Source: JAJVHZ01 sp041395385
GTDB lineage: Bacteria > Pseudomonadota > Gammaproteobacteria > JAJPIJ01
DNA length: 64,000 bases
NCBI GenBank assembly: GCA_041395385.1
Contig: JAWLAN010000012.1
Span: 87,744 to 151,743, forward strand
Direction: 5' to 3'
Below the pieces are notes generated by a model. The model worked only from the letters and a program-made list of their open reading frames with translations, was not told the DNA's origin and did no database searches. The position numbers were made by a program, and so were the translations under genes. Positions 1 to 9,157 of this stretch are shown in pieces (positions within the stretch are counted from its first letter, which is position 1; the number at the start of each line of letters is the position of its first letter).

Positions 1-1245
1 GGCGGTCCACTCGTGCAGGCCGTAATACATGGACACCATGGGCAGCGAGAGCAGGAAGCCCAGCAGCGTGAGAAAGCCGATGACGTAGGCGATGGAGCGC
101 TCGGCCATGAAGCGGCGGAAGATGAACATGCCCGCGAGCGTCAACGTGCTGCCGATGAGATCGAGCACCGAGAAGAAGTGCTGATCGAACTTCAGCTTGT
201 CGATCATCCACCAGCTCACTCCGGGGCCGACTCCCGGCGTGGCGCGGAACATGAAGATGACCACGGCGGTGCCGATGAGCGTGGCCCGCGCCGCGGGCTC
301 GAGTGCGCGGGTGAGGCGGACGATGAGGAACATGACGATCGCGAGCGAGCCGGCGAAGACGATCTCCTCCTTGTAGGAATTGCCGCCGAGCCCGGTCGCC
401 AGCGTGAAGATCACGAACACGAGGCTGCCGCCGAGTATCATCCAGTTCGGCTTGGTGGGTTCGCCGCGGTCGCTCAGTTTCGCCTCGACCTGGGGCTCGT
501 CGAAACCCAGGGCCCGCAGCCGCGCGCGTTCGCGCCGCTTCAGCGCGCTGGCGGCGAGGACGCCGAGCACCGAGATGACCGGGATCACCATCGCCATCCA
601 GTACACCCGCTCGTAGATCCTCACGACCTCCTCGACGGGCTTCTCGGTGACGCCGGAGAACATCCACAGGTTGATGAACGACACCAGCACGCTGCCGCCG
701 ATGATGGCGACGCGACCCAGCGTCTGCATGGTGGTGTGCATGAGCTTGCGCGCGCCCGCCTCCACGGGCCGCCCCTGCTCGTCCACGAACGGCACCGCCT
801 CGACCGTCATCGCATCTGCCACCGCATCCTGGATCACGTAGCCTACGGGCGAGAGCAGCGCGCCGATGACGTACCAGACGTTGGCAGGGAGGATGGCCGT
901 CATCGCCTCGCGGTGACCGATCAGACCCACCATGACGAGCAGGCTGCAGGCGATGAGACTCGCCCCGAGGTAGACGAGCAGGCTCTTCCAGCGCCAGATG
1001 AGATCCACCAGGTGCCCGAGCGGCATCTTCAGCGCCCAGGGAATCCCGGCCCAGAACCCCAGTGCCGCCAGGAATTCCGCCGACAGACTGAGGTAATCCT
1101 TGACGAAGAATCCGGTGACGATGCCGGTGAGACCCGACACACCCGCCGCCATGTAGACCATCAGCGGCGGCAGGTACGACAGGCGCATGTCGCGCCCGAG
1201 GGAGAGGATGTTGCGGTCTATCCAGTGATACGTGGCGCGGAGCAT
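1..1245 (-). CDS. MFS transporter, folate/biopterin-transporter-like (partial)
   Basis: The minus strand is open from an ATG at 1245 to the window edge, giving 415 codons without a stop, so the C-terminus lies outside. The protein is strongly hydrophobic with many membrane segments. Residues around 50-80 (a Phe-rich segment, then IPWALKMPLGHLVDLIWRWK) resemble the PWxxKPxxGxxxD signature after the first helix pair in BT1-type and related major facilitator transporters. An acidic and basic cytoplasmic loop (ALKRRERARLRALGFDEP) falls in the middle, as expected between the two six-helix halves. The substrate cannot be told. No partner gene is adjacent. The transporter class is fairly sure and the BT1 subgroup is tentative. 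Confidence 0.7.
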   Translation of the reverse strand, partial: MLRATYHWIDRNILSLGRDMRLSYLPPLMVYMAAGVSGLTGIVTGFFVKDYLSLSAEFLAALGFWAGIPWALKMPLGHLVDLIWRWKSLLVYLGASLIACSLLVMVGLIGHREAMTAILPANVWYVIGALLSPVGYVIQDAVADAMTVEAVPFVDEQGRPVEAGARKLMHTTMQTLGRVAIIGGSVLVSFINLWMFSGVTEKPVEEVVRIYERVYWMAMVIPVISVLGVLAASALKRRERARLRALGFDEPQVEAKLSDRGEPTKPNWMILGGSLVFVIFTLATGLGGNSYKEEIVFAGSLAIVMFLIVRLTRALEPAARATLIGTAVVIFMFRATPGVGPGVSWWMIDKLKFDQHFFSVLDLIGSTLTLAGMFIFRRFMAERSIAYVIGFLTLLGFLLSLPMVSMYYGLHEWTA

Positions 1246-1360
1246 GCGGCTATCCCGTAAAGGCCGGCCAGAGTGTAACCCACGACACCAGCGGGCGGCG
1301 GGACGCCTGACAGCCTTCTCCTGCGCGCTCCGCCGCCGCTCCGCAGGCAGCGGCGCGGGC

Positions 1361-2017
1361 TCACCTCCGGCACAGCCGCCACGCGGTCTCCGCGAGCGCG
1401 GTCAACCCGCGGGAGCGGAACTTCGGTTCGTCCTGGATGATCTCCTCGCTGTGCAGCGGCTCCATCCGGTGCGCGCCCCCATACAGCTCGCGCACCTCCT
1501 CGGCGGTCACCGAGAACGGCGGGCCGTCCATCCGCCTCTGGTCGTACTCGAGGGTCACCAGCAAAGTCTGCGTGCCCGCCGGCAGCAACGCCGCCATGTG
1601 CGCCGCGTACCCGGCGCGCATGGACGGCGGCAGCGCGACCAGGGCGGCGCGGTCGAACACCGCCGCCACGCCGTCGAGATCCCCCGGTCGCAGATCGAAG
1701 AAGTCGCCGACGAGCAGCGAGATCCCGGCGCCACGGAAGCGCTCGAACACGCCCTCGCGCCGGCGTGACAGCGCGAGCGCGTTCTCCTCGGCGAAGGCCT
1801 GTGCGGCCATGAGCGAGAGCTCGACGCCGATGACCTCGAGTCCGGCATCACGCAGCCAGAGCATGTCGCGGCTCTTCCCGCAGAGCGGCACGAACACGCG
1901 CGCGCCCGGCGGCAGGGCCAGCGATGGCCAATAACGGGGAAGGTAGCGATGCGCCGACTGCTGGTGGAAGCCGATCTCGCCGCAATCCCATCGCTCCAGC
2001 CAGAATTCCTCATGCAT
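1361..2017 (-). CDS. tpm: Thiopurine S-methyltransferase family protein
   Basis: 218 residues, the usual length of bacterial TPMT (about 215-220). It opens with HEEFWLERWDCGEIGFHQ, the typical MxxxFWxxRWxxxxxGFH start of the family. The SAM-binding segment RVFVPLCGKSRDMLWL lies near residues 40-55, followed by GVELS. TPMT enzymes are SAM-dependent methyltransferases that act on thiopurines and, in bacteria, on selenite and tellurite species. The natural substrate here is unknown. It stands alone, transcribed away from the cold-shock gene's terminator. Confidence 0.93.
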   Translation of the reverse strand: MHEEFWLERWDCGEIGFHQQSAHRYLPRYWPSLALPPGARVFVPLCGKSRDMLWLRDAGLEVIGVELSLMAAQAFAEENALALSRRREGVFERFRGAGISLLVGDFFDLRPGDLDGVAAVFDRAALVALPPSMRAGYAAHMAALLPAGTQTLLVTLEYDQRRMDGPPFSVTAEEVRELYGGAHRMEPLHSEEIIQDEPKFRSRGLTALAETAWRLCRR

Positions 2018-2116
2018 GCCGCGACACTCCCGGTGCGATTGGGCGCTGCCGATGAAGCGAGGAGCGCTCGTGGTCCCGGCCGGGGCGCGAAGGGCGGATC
2101 CGCGGCCGCCGGCACA

Positions 2117-2146
2117 AACAAAAACCCCGCCGTGAGGCGGGGTCTC
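2117..2146 (-). terminator. Rho-independent terminator of the cold-shock gene
   Basis: Read on the minus strand this is CCCCGCC, a TCAC loop, GGCGGGG, then TTTTTGTTTG. It is a 7-bp all-GC stem with a U-rich tail and begins about 50 bases after the cold-shock stop codon. The polarity fits only the minus-strand gene. Confidence 0.9.
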
Positions 2147-2191
2147 AACTTTACTCTCTGCGTACGAACCTAGTAGCGCTGATTTTTTGTG

Positions 2192-2395
2192 TTAGGCAGC
2201 TTGGACGTTCTCGGCAGAGGGACCCTTCGGGGTTTGCTTGAGTTCGAATGTGACCTGCTGGCCCTCACTCAACGTCCGGAAACCGGTGCCCTTGATGGCG
2301 GTGTGATGCACGAACACATCCTTGCCGCCATTGGACGGAGTGATGAAACCAAAGCCCTTTGCGTCATTGAACCACTTCACGGTGCCTGTCAGCAT
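2192..2395 (-). CDS. Cold-shock protein, CspA family
   Basis: 67 residues, the standard size of a single cold-shock domain. Both RNA-binding motifs are present: KGFGFI (RNP1) at residues 13-18 and VFVHH (RNP2) at 27-31. It starts TGTVKWFNDAKGFGFI. The protein binds single-stranded nucleic acid and acts as an RNA chaperone. The start has a good ribosome site, GAGGTAAG, about 8 bases upstream. Which paralogue (CspA, CspD, CspE) it is cannot be told from one gene, and nothing shows whether it is cold induced. Confidence 0.95.
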   Translation of the reverse strand: MLTGTVKWFNDAKGFGFITPSNGGKDVFVHHTAIKGTGFRTLSEGQQVTFELKQTPKGPSAENVQAA

Positions 2396-2770
2396 GAAAC
2401 TTACCTCACGTTGTTGAACTGAACTGAAACGGCAGGTCGTACCTGACTAGAGCGATGACCGGGAGTGACTGCCGTTACAACGGAGGGACTTCCGAACATG
2501 ACCGCAAGGACGCACTGCTACGAAAAAAGATACACCAGTTATCGGGCCACTTCCACATTTTTTCCGCGTGACTCATTGATCCCCGCCCGGAAAGTCAGCC
2601 CATCCCGACTGCGCACCGGACGCCCGAAGTCCAATCGATTTCGAATGCTCAGCCGATCACGCATCGGAATTTTCGAATCCTGACGGGTCGATTTCGAGGC
2701 TCGGGGCGATAGCAGCCGGCTGTCCGGGCGGTCATACTCCGCATAGTCCAACCCGAGGAGGCCAAGAGCC
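2396..2770. other. Divergent intergenic region csp / yccA
   Basis: This 375-base gap must hold the leader and promoter of the cold-shock gene and the promoter of the plus-strand Bax-inhibitor gene. It is more AT-rich than the flanking coding DNA. The short string CGATTTCGA occurs twice (near 2636 and 2690). A CATACT near 2732-2737 might be a -10 for yccA, but no convincing -35 accompanies it. The two small open frames here lack codon bias and ribosome sites and are taken as chance. Confidence 0.5.
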
Positions 2771-3454
2771 ATGGCAACCCCTTATCGTGCGACCGAGCGG
2801 GTCATCACCGCCCCGGCGCCTTCCGTCCTCAGCACCAACCGGGTGCTGCGCAACACCTACCTTCTGCTGGCACTGACGCTCGGCTTCAGCGCCGTGACCG
2901 CCGGGGTGGCGATGGCCACCAACATGGGATCGCTCGGCCTGCTGCCCACCCTGCTCGGCTATTTCGGACTGCTGTTCCTCACCCAGTACCTGCGCAACAG
3001 CGCCTGGGGGCTGCTCGCCGTGTTCGCGCTGACGGGTTTCATGGGCCTGACGCTCGGACCCATGCTCAATGCGTACATGGGCGCGTTCGCCAACGGCCCG
3101 CAACTGGTTGCGATGGCCTTCGGCGGCACCGCCGCGGTGTTCGTCGGCCTGTCGGCCTACGCCCTGACCACCCGCCGCGACTTCACCTTCATGGGCGGCA
3201 TGCTGTTCGCCGGCATACTGGTCGCCTTCCTCGCCGGTCTGGCGGCCTATTTCTTCGCGATGCCGGGGCTGTCGCTGGCGGTCTCCGCGCTGTTCGTGAT
3301 GCTGATGGCCGGTCTCATCCTCTTCGAGACCAGCGCCATCGTGCACGGCGGGGAAACCAATTACATCATGGCCACGGTGACCCTGTACGTGTCCATCTAC
3401 AACATGTTCACCAGCCTGCTGCACCTGTTCGGCTTCTTCGGCGGCGACGAGTAG
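2771..3454 (+). CDS. yccA: Bax inhibitor-1 / YccA family membrane protein
   Basis: 227 residues with seven predicted membrane helices, the topology of the BI-1/YccA family. The last helix pair contains the family segment LFETSAIVHGG, then a helix with SIYNMFTSLLHLF and an acidic end GGDE. In E. coli YccA is an inner-membrane substrate and modulator of the FtsH protease. The start is supported by GAGGAGG at 2756-2762. It is a single-gene unit closed by a terminator directly downstream. Confidence 0.92.
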   Translation: MATPYRATERVITAPAPSVLSTNRVLRNTYLLLALTLGFSAVTAGVAMATNMGSLGLLPTLLGYFGLLFLTQYLRNSAWGLLAVFALTGFMGLTLGPMLNAYMGAFANGPQLVAMAFGGTAAVFVGLSAYALTTRRDFTFMGGMLFAGILVAFLAGLAAYFFAMPGLSLAVSALFVMLMAGLILFETSAIVHGGETNYIMATVTLYVSIYNMFTSLLHLFGFFGGDE

Positions 3455-3484
3455 TCCGCAGGCTGTACCCGCTCTCCAGTGGTG

Positions 3485-3519
3485 AACGGCCGGCCATCGC
3501 GCCGGCCGTTTGTTTCGTT
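3485..3519 (+). terminator. Rho-independent terminator after yccA
   Basis: A perfect 10-bp inverted repeat, AACGGCCGGC (3485-3494) and GCCGGCCGTT (3501-3510), surrounds a 6-base loop and is followed by TGTTTCGTT. It lies 30 bases after the yccA stop. Its presence argues against starting the next gene at 3510. Confidence 0.85.
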
Positions 3520-3659
3520 GCGGCCGCGCGCCGGTCCCGACCACGCTCTGCTTACCGGCGCGGAGCCGGCTCGACCCCAACGCCAGGCCAGACCGTGGCC
3601 ATGCGTGCCATGCGTTAAAATCTCCGCAACCCCCGACCCGGTTCCGTCACCTCGCGATC

Positions 3660-6191
3660 TTGACGATCTCCGCGCCTCCGCTGCCCATCGATGCGGCGCT
3701 GCCGGCACTGCTGGAGGCCCTGTCACGCGCTCGTGTCGCCGTGGTGCAGGCGCCGCCCGGCGCCGGCAAGAGCACACGCATTCCGCTGGCGTTGCACGCG
3801 GCGCCGTGGCGCAAGGACCGGAAGATCCTCATGCTGGAACCGCGGCGCCTGGCTGCGCGATCCGTGGCCTACTGGATGGCGCAGCTGCTGGGTGAGGACG
3901 TCGGCCAGACCGTCGGCTACCGCATGCGGCTGGAGAATCGCGTCGGCGCGGCGACCCGCATAGAGGTGGTCACCGAGGGCGTGCTGACACGCATGCTGCA
4001 GAACGACCCCGCGCTGGAGGACACCGCATGCGTCATCTTCGACGAATTTCACGAACGCAGCCTGCACGCGGATCTCGGCCTGGCCCTGTGCCTGGACGCG
4101 CAAAGCCAGTTGCGCGAGGACCTGCGCCTCGTGGTGATGTCCGCGACGCTGGACGCCGAGCCGATCGCGGCGTGGCTGGGCGGCGCGCCGACCGTCACCG
4201 CACAGGGCCGCAGTTTCCCGGTCGAGACCCGCCACATGGCGCGCCGCGCCGAGGTCCGCGTCGAGCCCGAGGTGGCCGAGGTGATCCGGCGCGCGTTGCG
4301 CGAGGGGGAAGGCGACATGCTCGTGTTCCTGCCCGGCGCCGGGGAGATCCGCAGGGTGCAGCAATTGCTGGAGGAACGGCCCGGCGTCGATACGGAGGTG
4401 CTGCCCCTGTACGGGGATCTGCCGTCGGCGGAACAGGAGCGTGCGATCGCGCCGTGCGGGCCGGGCCGCCGCAAGGTCGTGCTGGCCACCTCGATCGCCG
4501 AGACCAGCCTCACCATCGAAGGCGTGCGCATCGTCGTGGACAGCGGGCTGGCGCGCCGCGCGCGCTTCGATCCGCGCAGCGGGATGGCGCGGCTGGTGAC
4601 CACGCGTGTCTCGCGTGCGGCCGCGGATCAGAGGCGGGGCCGCGCCGGGCGCGTGGCGCCCGGCGTGTGCTATCGCCTGTGGAGCGAGGAGGCGGGCAGG
4701 TCGCTCGATGCCTACACGCCGCCGGAGATCCTCGAGGCGGACCTGTGCCCGCTCGCGCTCGAGCTCGCGCGGTGGGGAGTGCGCGATCCCTCGCAGCTGC
4801 GCTGGCTGTCCTCGCCTCCGCCCGCGGCCTACGCGCAGGCGGGCGAGCTGCTGCGATCTCTCGGCGCACTCGACGCCGACGGCCTCATCACCGCTCACGG
4901 CCGCGCCATGAGCGAGCTGGGCACGCACCCGAGGCTCGCGCACATGCTGCTGCGCGCGCGTGACCACGGTGCGATGGGGCTGGCGTGCGAACTGGCGGCG
5001 CTGCTCGGCGAGCGCGACCTGTTGCGCTGGCCCATGCACGCCCGCGAGGTCGACATGCGCATGCGCGTGGAGGCGCTGCGGGGCATCCGCGAGCATCTGC
5101 CCGCGGCCGCGGAGGTCGATCGCGGGGTGCGCGAGCGCACCCGCAGGCTGGCCGAAGGCTGGCGCGCACAGCTCGGCCTGGGACGTGGGGCCGGGGACAG
5201 CGCCGCCATCGACTCGCATACGGGGATCCTGCTCGCGCTGGCCTATCCCGACCGCATCGCGCGCCGGCGAGGCGGCCAGGCGGGGCGATTTCAACTGAGC
5301 AACGGCCGCGGCGCGGCGTTCCCGGAGACCGATCCGCTCGCGCGCGCCGAATTCCTCGCCATCGCGGATCTCGACGCCGGCGAGCGCGAGGCGCGGGTAT
5401 TCCTGGCCGCACCGCTCGAGCTCGCCCAGGTGCAGAGCGTGTTTGCCGGTCAGATCGCCACGACCGACACCATCGCCTGGGACCGGCGCGCCGAGGCGGT
5501 AGTCGCGCGCCGCGAGCAACGCCTCGGCGATCTCCTCATCGCCGAGGCGGCGCTGGAATCCGTGGATCCCCGGGTCGCCGCCGACGCGATGCTGCAGGGC
5601 GTGCGCGCGCACGGGATCGGCGCGCTGCCGTGGAACGACGCGGACCGCGCCTGGCAGGCGCGCGTCATGTTCATGCGCCGACACGAACCGGAGGCCTGGC
5701 CGGAGGTCTGCGACGACCACCTCTTCGCCACGTTGGAGGACTGGCTGGCGCCGTTCCTGGCCGGGATGACCCGCCGCGAGCACCTCGCGCGCCTGGACCT
5801 GCACGCGGCCCTGCGCAGCCTGCTCAGCTGGCAGCAGCAACGCGACCTCGACGAGCAGGCGCCGACCCACGTCGCCGTCCCGAGCGGTTCGCGCATCACG
5901 CTCGATTACCGCGCCGGCGAGGCGCCGGTGCTGGCGGCACGCCTGCAGGAGATGTTCGGACTGCGCGAGACGCCACGCCTCGCCCGCGGACGCGCGGCGG
6001 TCGTCATCCACCTGTTGTCGCCGGCCGGCCGGCCCGTGCAGGTGACCCGCGACCTGGCCAGCTTCTGGGCCGCCGGCTACCAGGAGGTCCGCAAGGAGCT
6101 GAAGGGGCGCTATCCCAAGCACTACTGGCCCGAGGACCCGCTCACCGCGGTCGCCACGCGCAGGGTGAAGCCGCCCGCGCAGCGAACATGA
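3660..6191 (+). CDS. hrpB: ATP-dependent RNA helicase HrpB (DEAH family)
   Basis: About 843 residues when read from a TTG at 3660, close to the normal HrpB length. Helicase motifs are all visible: Walker A PPGAGKST near residue 31, DEFHERSL (the HrpB form of DEAH) at about 128, SAT at about 161, and QRRGRAGR at about 324. The C-terminal HrpB-specific region ends in PKHYWPEDP. The frame stays open up to an ATG at 3510, but that codon lies inside the yccA terminator and the extra 50 residues look non-coding. The TTG gives the usual short N-terminus before the ATP site. The stop overlaps the next start (ATGA). HrpB is a non-essential helicase whose cellular role is poorly defined. Confidence 0.93.
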   Translation: MTISAPPLPIDAALPALLEALSRARVAVVQAPPGAGKSTRIPLALHAAPWRKDRKILMLEPRRLAARSVAYWMAQLLGEDVGQTVGYRMRLENRVGAATRIEVVTEGVLTRMLQNDPALEDTACVIFDEFHERSLHADLGLALCLDAQSQLREDLRLVVMSATLDAEPIAAWLGGAPTVTAQGRSFPVETRHMARRAEVRVEPEVAEVIRRALREGEGDMLVFLPGAGEIRRVQQLLEERPGVDTEVLPLYGDLPSAEQERAIAPCGPGRRKVVLATSIAETSLTIEGVRIVVDSGLARRARFDPRSGMARLVTTRVSRAAADQRRGRAGRVAPGVCYRLWSEEAGRSLDAYTPPEILEADLCPLALELARWGVRDPSQLRWLSSPPPAAYAQAGELLRSLGALDADGLITAHGRAMSELGTHPRLAHMLLRARDHGAMGLACELAALLGERDLLRWPMHAREVDMRMRVEALRGIREHLPAAAEVDRGVRERTRRLAEGWRAQLGLGRGAGDSAAIDSHTGILLALAYPDRIARRRGGQAGRFQLSNGRGAAFPETDPLARAEFLAIADLDAGEREARVFLAAPLELAQVQSVFAGQIATTDTIAWDRRAEAVVARREQRLGDLLIAEAALESVDPRVAADAMLQGVRAHGIGALPWNDADRAWQARVMFMRRHEPEAWPEVCDDHLFATLEDWLAPFLAGMTRREHLARLDLHAALRSLLSWQQQRDLDEQAPTHVAVPSGSRITLDYRAGEAPVLAARLQEMFGLRETPRLARGRAAVVIHLLSPAGRPVQVTRDLASFWAAGYQEVRKELKGRYPKHYWPEDPLTAVATRRVKPPAQRT

Positions 6192-7045
6192 ACGCCCTGA
6201 TCATCGGCTGCGGCTATCTCGGAGGCGCCCTGGCGGCGCGGCTGCTGGCGGCCGGCCACGCCGTGCACGGGACCGTGCGCGCGTCAGCCGGTGTCGAGCG
6301 CCTGCGCGCGCTGGGCGTATCACCGCTCACGCTGCAGGTGGACAATCCACACAGCTACGGGCCGCTGCACGCCACGCTGCACGGAAATGGGCCCTGGCAG
6401 GCGTATTACTGCGTGCCGCCGGGCACCGGGGTCGATCCGCCCGGCGATGTCGCGCGGATCGCCGCCGTGCTGGCGCAGCACGGCGTGCTGCGCGCGGTGC
6501 TGACCTCCTCGACGGCGGTGTACGGCGATCGCGGCGGCGAGCCCGTGGATGCCGACACCCCGGTCGCGCCGACCGACGGGCGCGGTCGGCGGCTGAAGGA
6601 CATCGAGGACGCCTGGCTGTCTCTGGGCGGCCGTGCCCGCATCGTGAGGCTGGCCGGCCTCTACGGACCCGGGCGCATCGTCGGCATCAGCACGCTGCTG
6701 CATGGCCAGCGCGTGGGCGGCGACCCGGAGGATCTCCTGAACCTCATCCACGTGGAAGACGCCGCCGCGCTGCTGCAGGCGGTGGCGGAAGGAGAGGGCG
6801 CCGCCGCCATCGAGCTGGGGGCCGATGGTGTGCCTCTGCGGCGGCGGGATTACTACCAGCACCTCGCCGCGCGCCTCGGCGTGCCGTGCCAGTTTGGCCA
6901 GGCCGACGACAAGGTCGGATTCGCGCGAGGACGCAGCGGCTCGCGCGCCTGCCGCATCAATCCGACCTGTGCGCGCACGGGCTGGCGGCCTCGCCATCCC
7001 GACGCGCGGCTGGTGCTCGACCACCTGCTGGCATTGCGCCAGTGA
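6188..7045 (+). CDS. NAD(P)-binding epimerase/dehydratase-like protein (SDR, YeeZ-like)
   Basis: 285 residues. It opens with a Rossmann glycine motif GCGYLGGALA at residues 7-16. SSTAVYG near 110 matches the Ser and Tyr positions of extended short-chain dehydrogenases, although the usual YxxxK lysine is not obvious. The segment LAGLYGPGR near 157 is typical of YeeZ-type sugar-nucleotide-epimerase-like proteins. The start overlaps the hrpB stop by four bases, so the two are probably co-translated. The substrate is unknown. The C-terminus (GWRPRHPDARLVLDHLLA) resembles the usual end of this family. Confidence 0.82.
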   Translation: MNALIIGCGYLGGALAARLLAAGHAVHGTVRASAGVERLRALGVSPLTLQVDNPHSYGPLHATLHGNGPWQAYYCVPPGTGVDPPGDVARIAAVLAQHGVLRAVLTSSTAVYGDRGGEPVDADTPVAPTDGRGRRLKDIEDAWLSLGGRARIVRLAGLYGPGRIVGISTLLHGQRVGGDPEDLLNLIHVEDAAALLQAVAEGEGAAAIELGADGVPLRRRDYYQHLAARLGVPCQFGQADDKVGFARGRSGSRACRINPTCARTGWRPRHPDARLVLDHLLALRQ

Positions 7046-7249
7046 GATGCCCGGCCGCACCGGCCGGGGAGGATCGGCGACGGTTCGGGGCGCACCACCG
7101 CGGGTAGGACGCGGCCCGCCGCGGCCGCGTGCGCCGGGGCGCATATCTGCGCACCCTGCACCGGGGGCGCGGCCTCCACGGGCACGCCCGCTCAAGCCGG
7201 CCCCGTATGCCGCCGATACCACGGTCTGGAGCGGTCATCCGATAACCCC

Positions 7250-8284
7250 ATGAGCCCGCACGAAATCACCCGCGACGAGCAGACGGCCCAGAGCGATCGA
7301 CGCGCGCGCCGCCGGCACGCAATACATGTCGACGCCCTGCTGACCGGGCTGGGCCAGCGCGCCTATGCCTGCACGATACGCGACTGCTGCAGCCGCGGGC
7401 TGCGTCTGGCCTTCGGTCCCTCCATGCTCGAATCCCGGCCCGCCGAGCTGGAGCACGACATCCGCGTCGGCGTGCATTTCCTGGTGCCCGTCGAGGAGAA
7501 GATGAAGCACATCGACCTGCATGGCCGGGTCGCGCGCGTGTTCAGCAACGGATTGGGCGTTGAACTGCTCGAGGTGACGCCGAAGGTGATCGCCGCGCTG
7601 CGCACCATCGTGCTTTCAGCGGTGGCCGAGCAGCGTCTGCGCGACCGCAACGAACCGGTCCGTACAGTCTCCAGCGCGGCGAAGAACGAATACGACCGAC
7701 GGCTGGCGCTGTGCTGCGACACGCTCGACCGCGAGGCCGGGACGCTGGCCAATACGCTGCTCAACGCGCTCGAGGAGAAAATGGCCGACGCGCTCGGTCG
7801 CACCGATCGCGCCTTCGACCGCAATCAACACGTGCTCGCCATCAGCGCACTGAAGCAGTCGCGCGCCAACGTCGCCACACAGCTGCAGGTGCTGTTGCTC
7901 GGGGAGTTCTTCACTTTCACGCAATCCGCGGCGCATCCGGACGACGTGGGCATCGCCGCCGAGGGCGGCGACGCGGACAGGCCGGACGCCGCGGACCTGA
8001 GCGTCTTTCTCGCCCTGGGCGAGATCATCGCCCACCTCGAGGTGCACCTTCGTGGCCGAGCGGAGGCGCTCGAACTCGCACTGGGACAGTTGCTCGGCCG
8101 CAGTGTCAATCATCAGAACAATCCCTTGAGCGCCGAGAACGTCTGCCGCGTCGTCTTCGATCTGCTGGCCTCGGTCTGGCCGAACAGGCCCAATGCCGAG
8201 GTGCTGCGGGACGCCCTGCGCGACGGACTGAGCGCCGCGCTTCCGGCGCTCTACGACCGCCTCAACGAGGCGCTGAAGCCCTGA
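7250..8284 (+). CDS. PilZ-domain protein with DUF1631-like C-terminus
   Basis: 344 residues. The N-terminal 110 residues look like a PilZ domain: basic RRARRRHAIHVDALL, then RDCCSRGLRL in place of the usual DxSxxG, and VARVFSNGLGVELLEVT as the closing strands. The Asp/Ser-for-Cys change makes c-di-GMP binding uncertain. The remainder is mostly helical with repeated Leu-rich segments, like DUF1631 proteins. There is no strong ribosome site in front of the ATG. It ends 9 bases short of the convergent HDOD gene. The role is unknown; c-di-GMP-linked signalling is the likely context. Confidence 0.65.
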   Translation: MSPHEITRDEQTAQSDRRARRRHAIHVDALLTGLGQRAYACTIRDCCSRGLRLAFGPSMLESRPAELEHDIRVGVHFLVPVEEKMKHIDLHGRVARVFSNGLGVELLEVTPKVIAALRTIVLSAVAEQRLRDRNEPVRTVSSAAKNEYDRRLALCCDTLDREAGTLANTLLNALEEKMADALGRTDRAFDRNQHVLAISALKQSRANVATQLQVLLLGEFFTFTQSAAHPDDVGIAAEGGDADRPDAADLSVFLALGEIIAHLEVHLRGRAEALELALGQLLGRSVNHQNNPLSAENVCRVVFDLLASVWPNRPNAEVLRDALRDGLSAALPALYDRLNEALKP

Positions 8285-8293
8285 GGAGGCGCC

Positions 8294-9157
8294 TCAGGCG
8301 GCCCTGGATGCGCCGTCGGCGAGCATCGCGAGGGTCTCGGCGAACTGCGCATCGGCCTGCATGCGCACCAGCGAGAAACAATCCGCGGTCAGACCCGTGG
8401 CCTCCCAGGCGCCGGGACTGAGGCCGTGCGTCCACGTATCCTGCGCGAGCTCGTCCTGCACGGCGCGCATCACCCAGTATCCGATGTGCACGATCGACTC
8501 GACCACCGCCGGGGCGGCAGCCACGCCGGGCTGCAGGTGATGGGCGATCGCCGAGCACAGATTCACGGGCAGATTCCATCCTCGCGCAAGCAGGGCGCCA
8601 ACCTCCGCGTAGTCGCAACCTATCAGCGCGCGCTGCGCTTCAACGAGGGGTCGCTCGCCCCGCGCCGCCTGACGCGAGGCCTCCGCCGCCTCCTGGGGCA
8701 CGCGGTCGTACATGACCAGTGTCCCGAGTCCGTGCAGCAGCCCGGCCACGAACAACCGTTCGCTGTCCAGGACGTTGCAGAGCTTGGCCACGGAGCGCGA
8801 CGTCAGCGCGCAGTAGACGCTCTCGCGCCAGAAGCGCTCCATGTCCAGGCGCTGCGGCCGGGCGGACTTGAAGACCGCGGCCACCGACGTCGCCAGCGCG
8901 AGATCGTGGATCTGCTGTATCCCCAGGACCACCAGCGCACGCGAGACCGTTTCGATCTTCGAGTTGAAGCCGTATAGCGGGCTGTTCACCAGCCGCAGCA
9001 CCCGCGCCGTCAATGCGGGGTCGGCGCTGATGGCGTTGGCGAGATCGTTGGTGGAGGAGCGCGGATCGTCGATCACGCGCTTGATATGCAGATAGGCGTT
9101 GGGCAGCGACTTCAGGGTTTCGACCCCGTCCACGAGTTGTGCTGCGGTGAATGGCAT
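8294..9157 (-). CDS. HDOD domain signalling protein
   Basis: About 287 residues from the ATG at 9157. The HDOD domain covers roughly residues 8-210: LKSLPNAYLHIKRVIDD, ALTARVLRLVNSPLYG, then ALVVLGIQQIHDLALA, with AGLLHGLGTLVMY in the degenerate HD region. HDOD proteins lack phosphodiesterase activity and usually act in signal networks. The frame remains open upstream to 9781, but the added sequence has no codon bias and the family begins near the chosen start. An AGGGG lies about 13 bases upstream; an in-frame GTG three codons earlier is an alternative start. Confidence 0.85.
   Translation of the reverse strand: MPFTAAQLVDGVETLKSLPNAYLHIKRVIDDPRSSTNDLANAISADPALTARVLRLVNSPLYGFNSKIETVSRALVVLGIQQIHDLALATSVAAVFKSARPQRLDMERFWRESVYCALTSRSVAKLCNVLDSERLFVAGLLHGLGTLVMYDRVPQEAAEASRQAARGERPLVEAQRALIGCDYAEVGALLARGWNLPVNLCSAIAHHLQPGVAAAPAVVESIVHIGYWVMRAVQDELAQDTWTHGLSPGAWEATGLTADCFSLVRMQADAQFAETLAMLADGASRAA

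Noticed and set aside
13..1260. Long plus-strand open frame opposite the transporter
   Set aside because: Its product is His/Glu/Arg/Asp-rich with no domain, while the minus strand reads a clean membrane transporter; it is an antisense shadow caused by high GC.
3510..3659. Upstream extension of hrpB to an ATG at 3510
   Set aside because: The ATG lies within the yccA terminator and the extra residues do not match HrpB; the TTG at 3660 fits the family start.
3723..6122. 799-codon minus-strand open frame opposite hrpB
   Set aside because: Mirror of the hrpB third-position GC; no recognisable protein.
8281..8297. CTGAGG/CCTCAG inverted repeat between the convergent PilZ and HDOD stops
   Set aside because: Stem of 6 bp without any U-tract on either side; too weak for a terminator.
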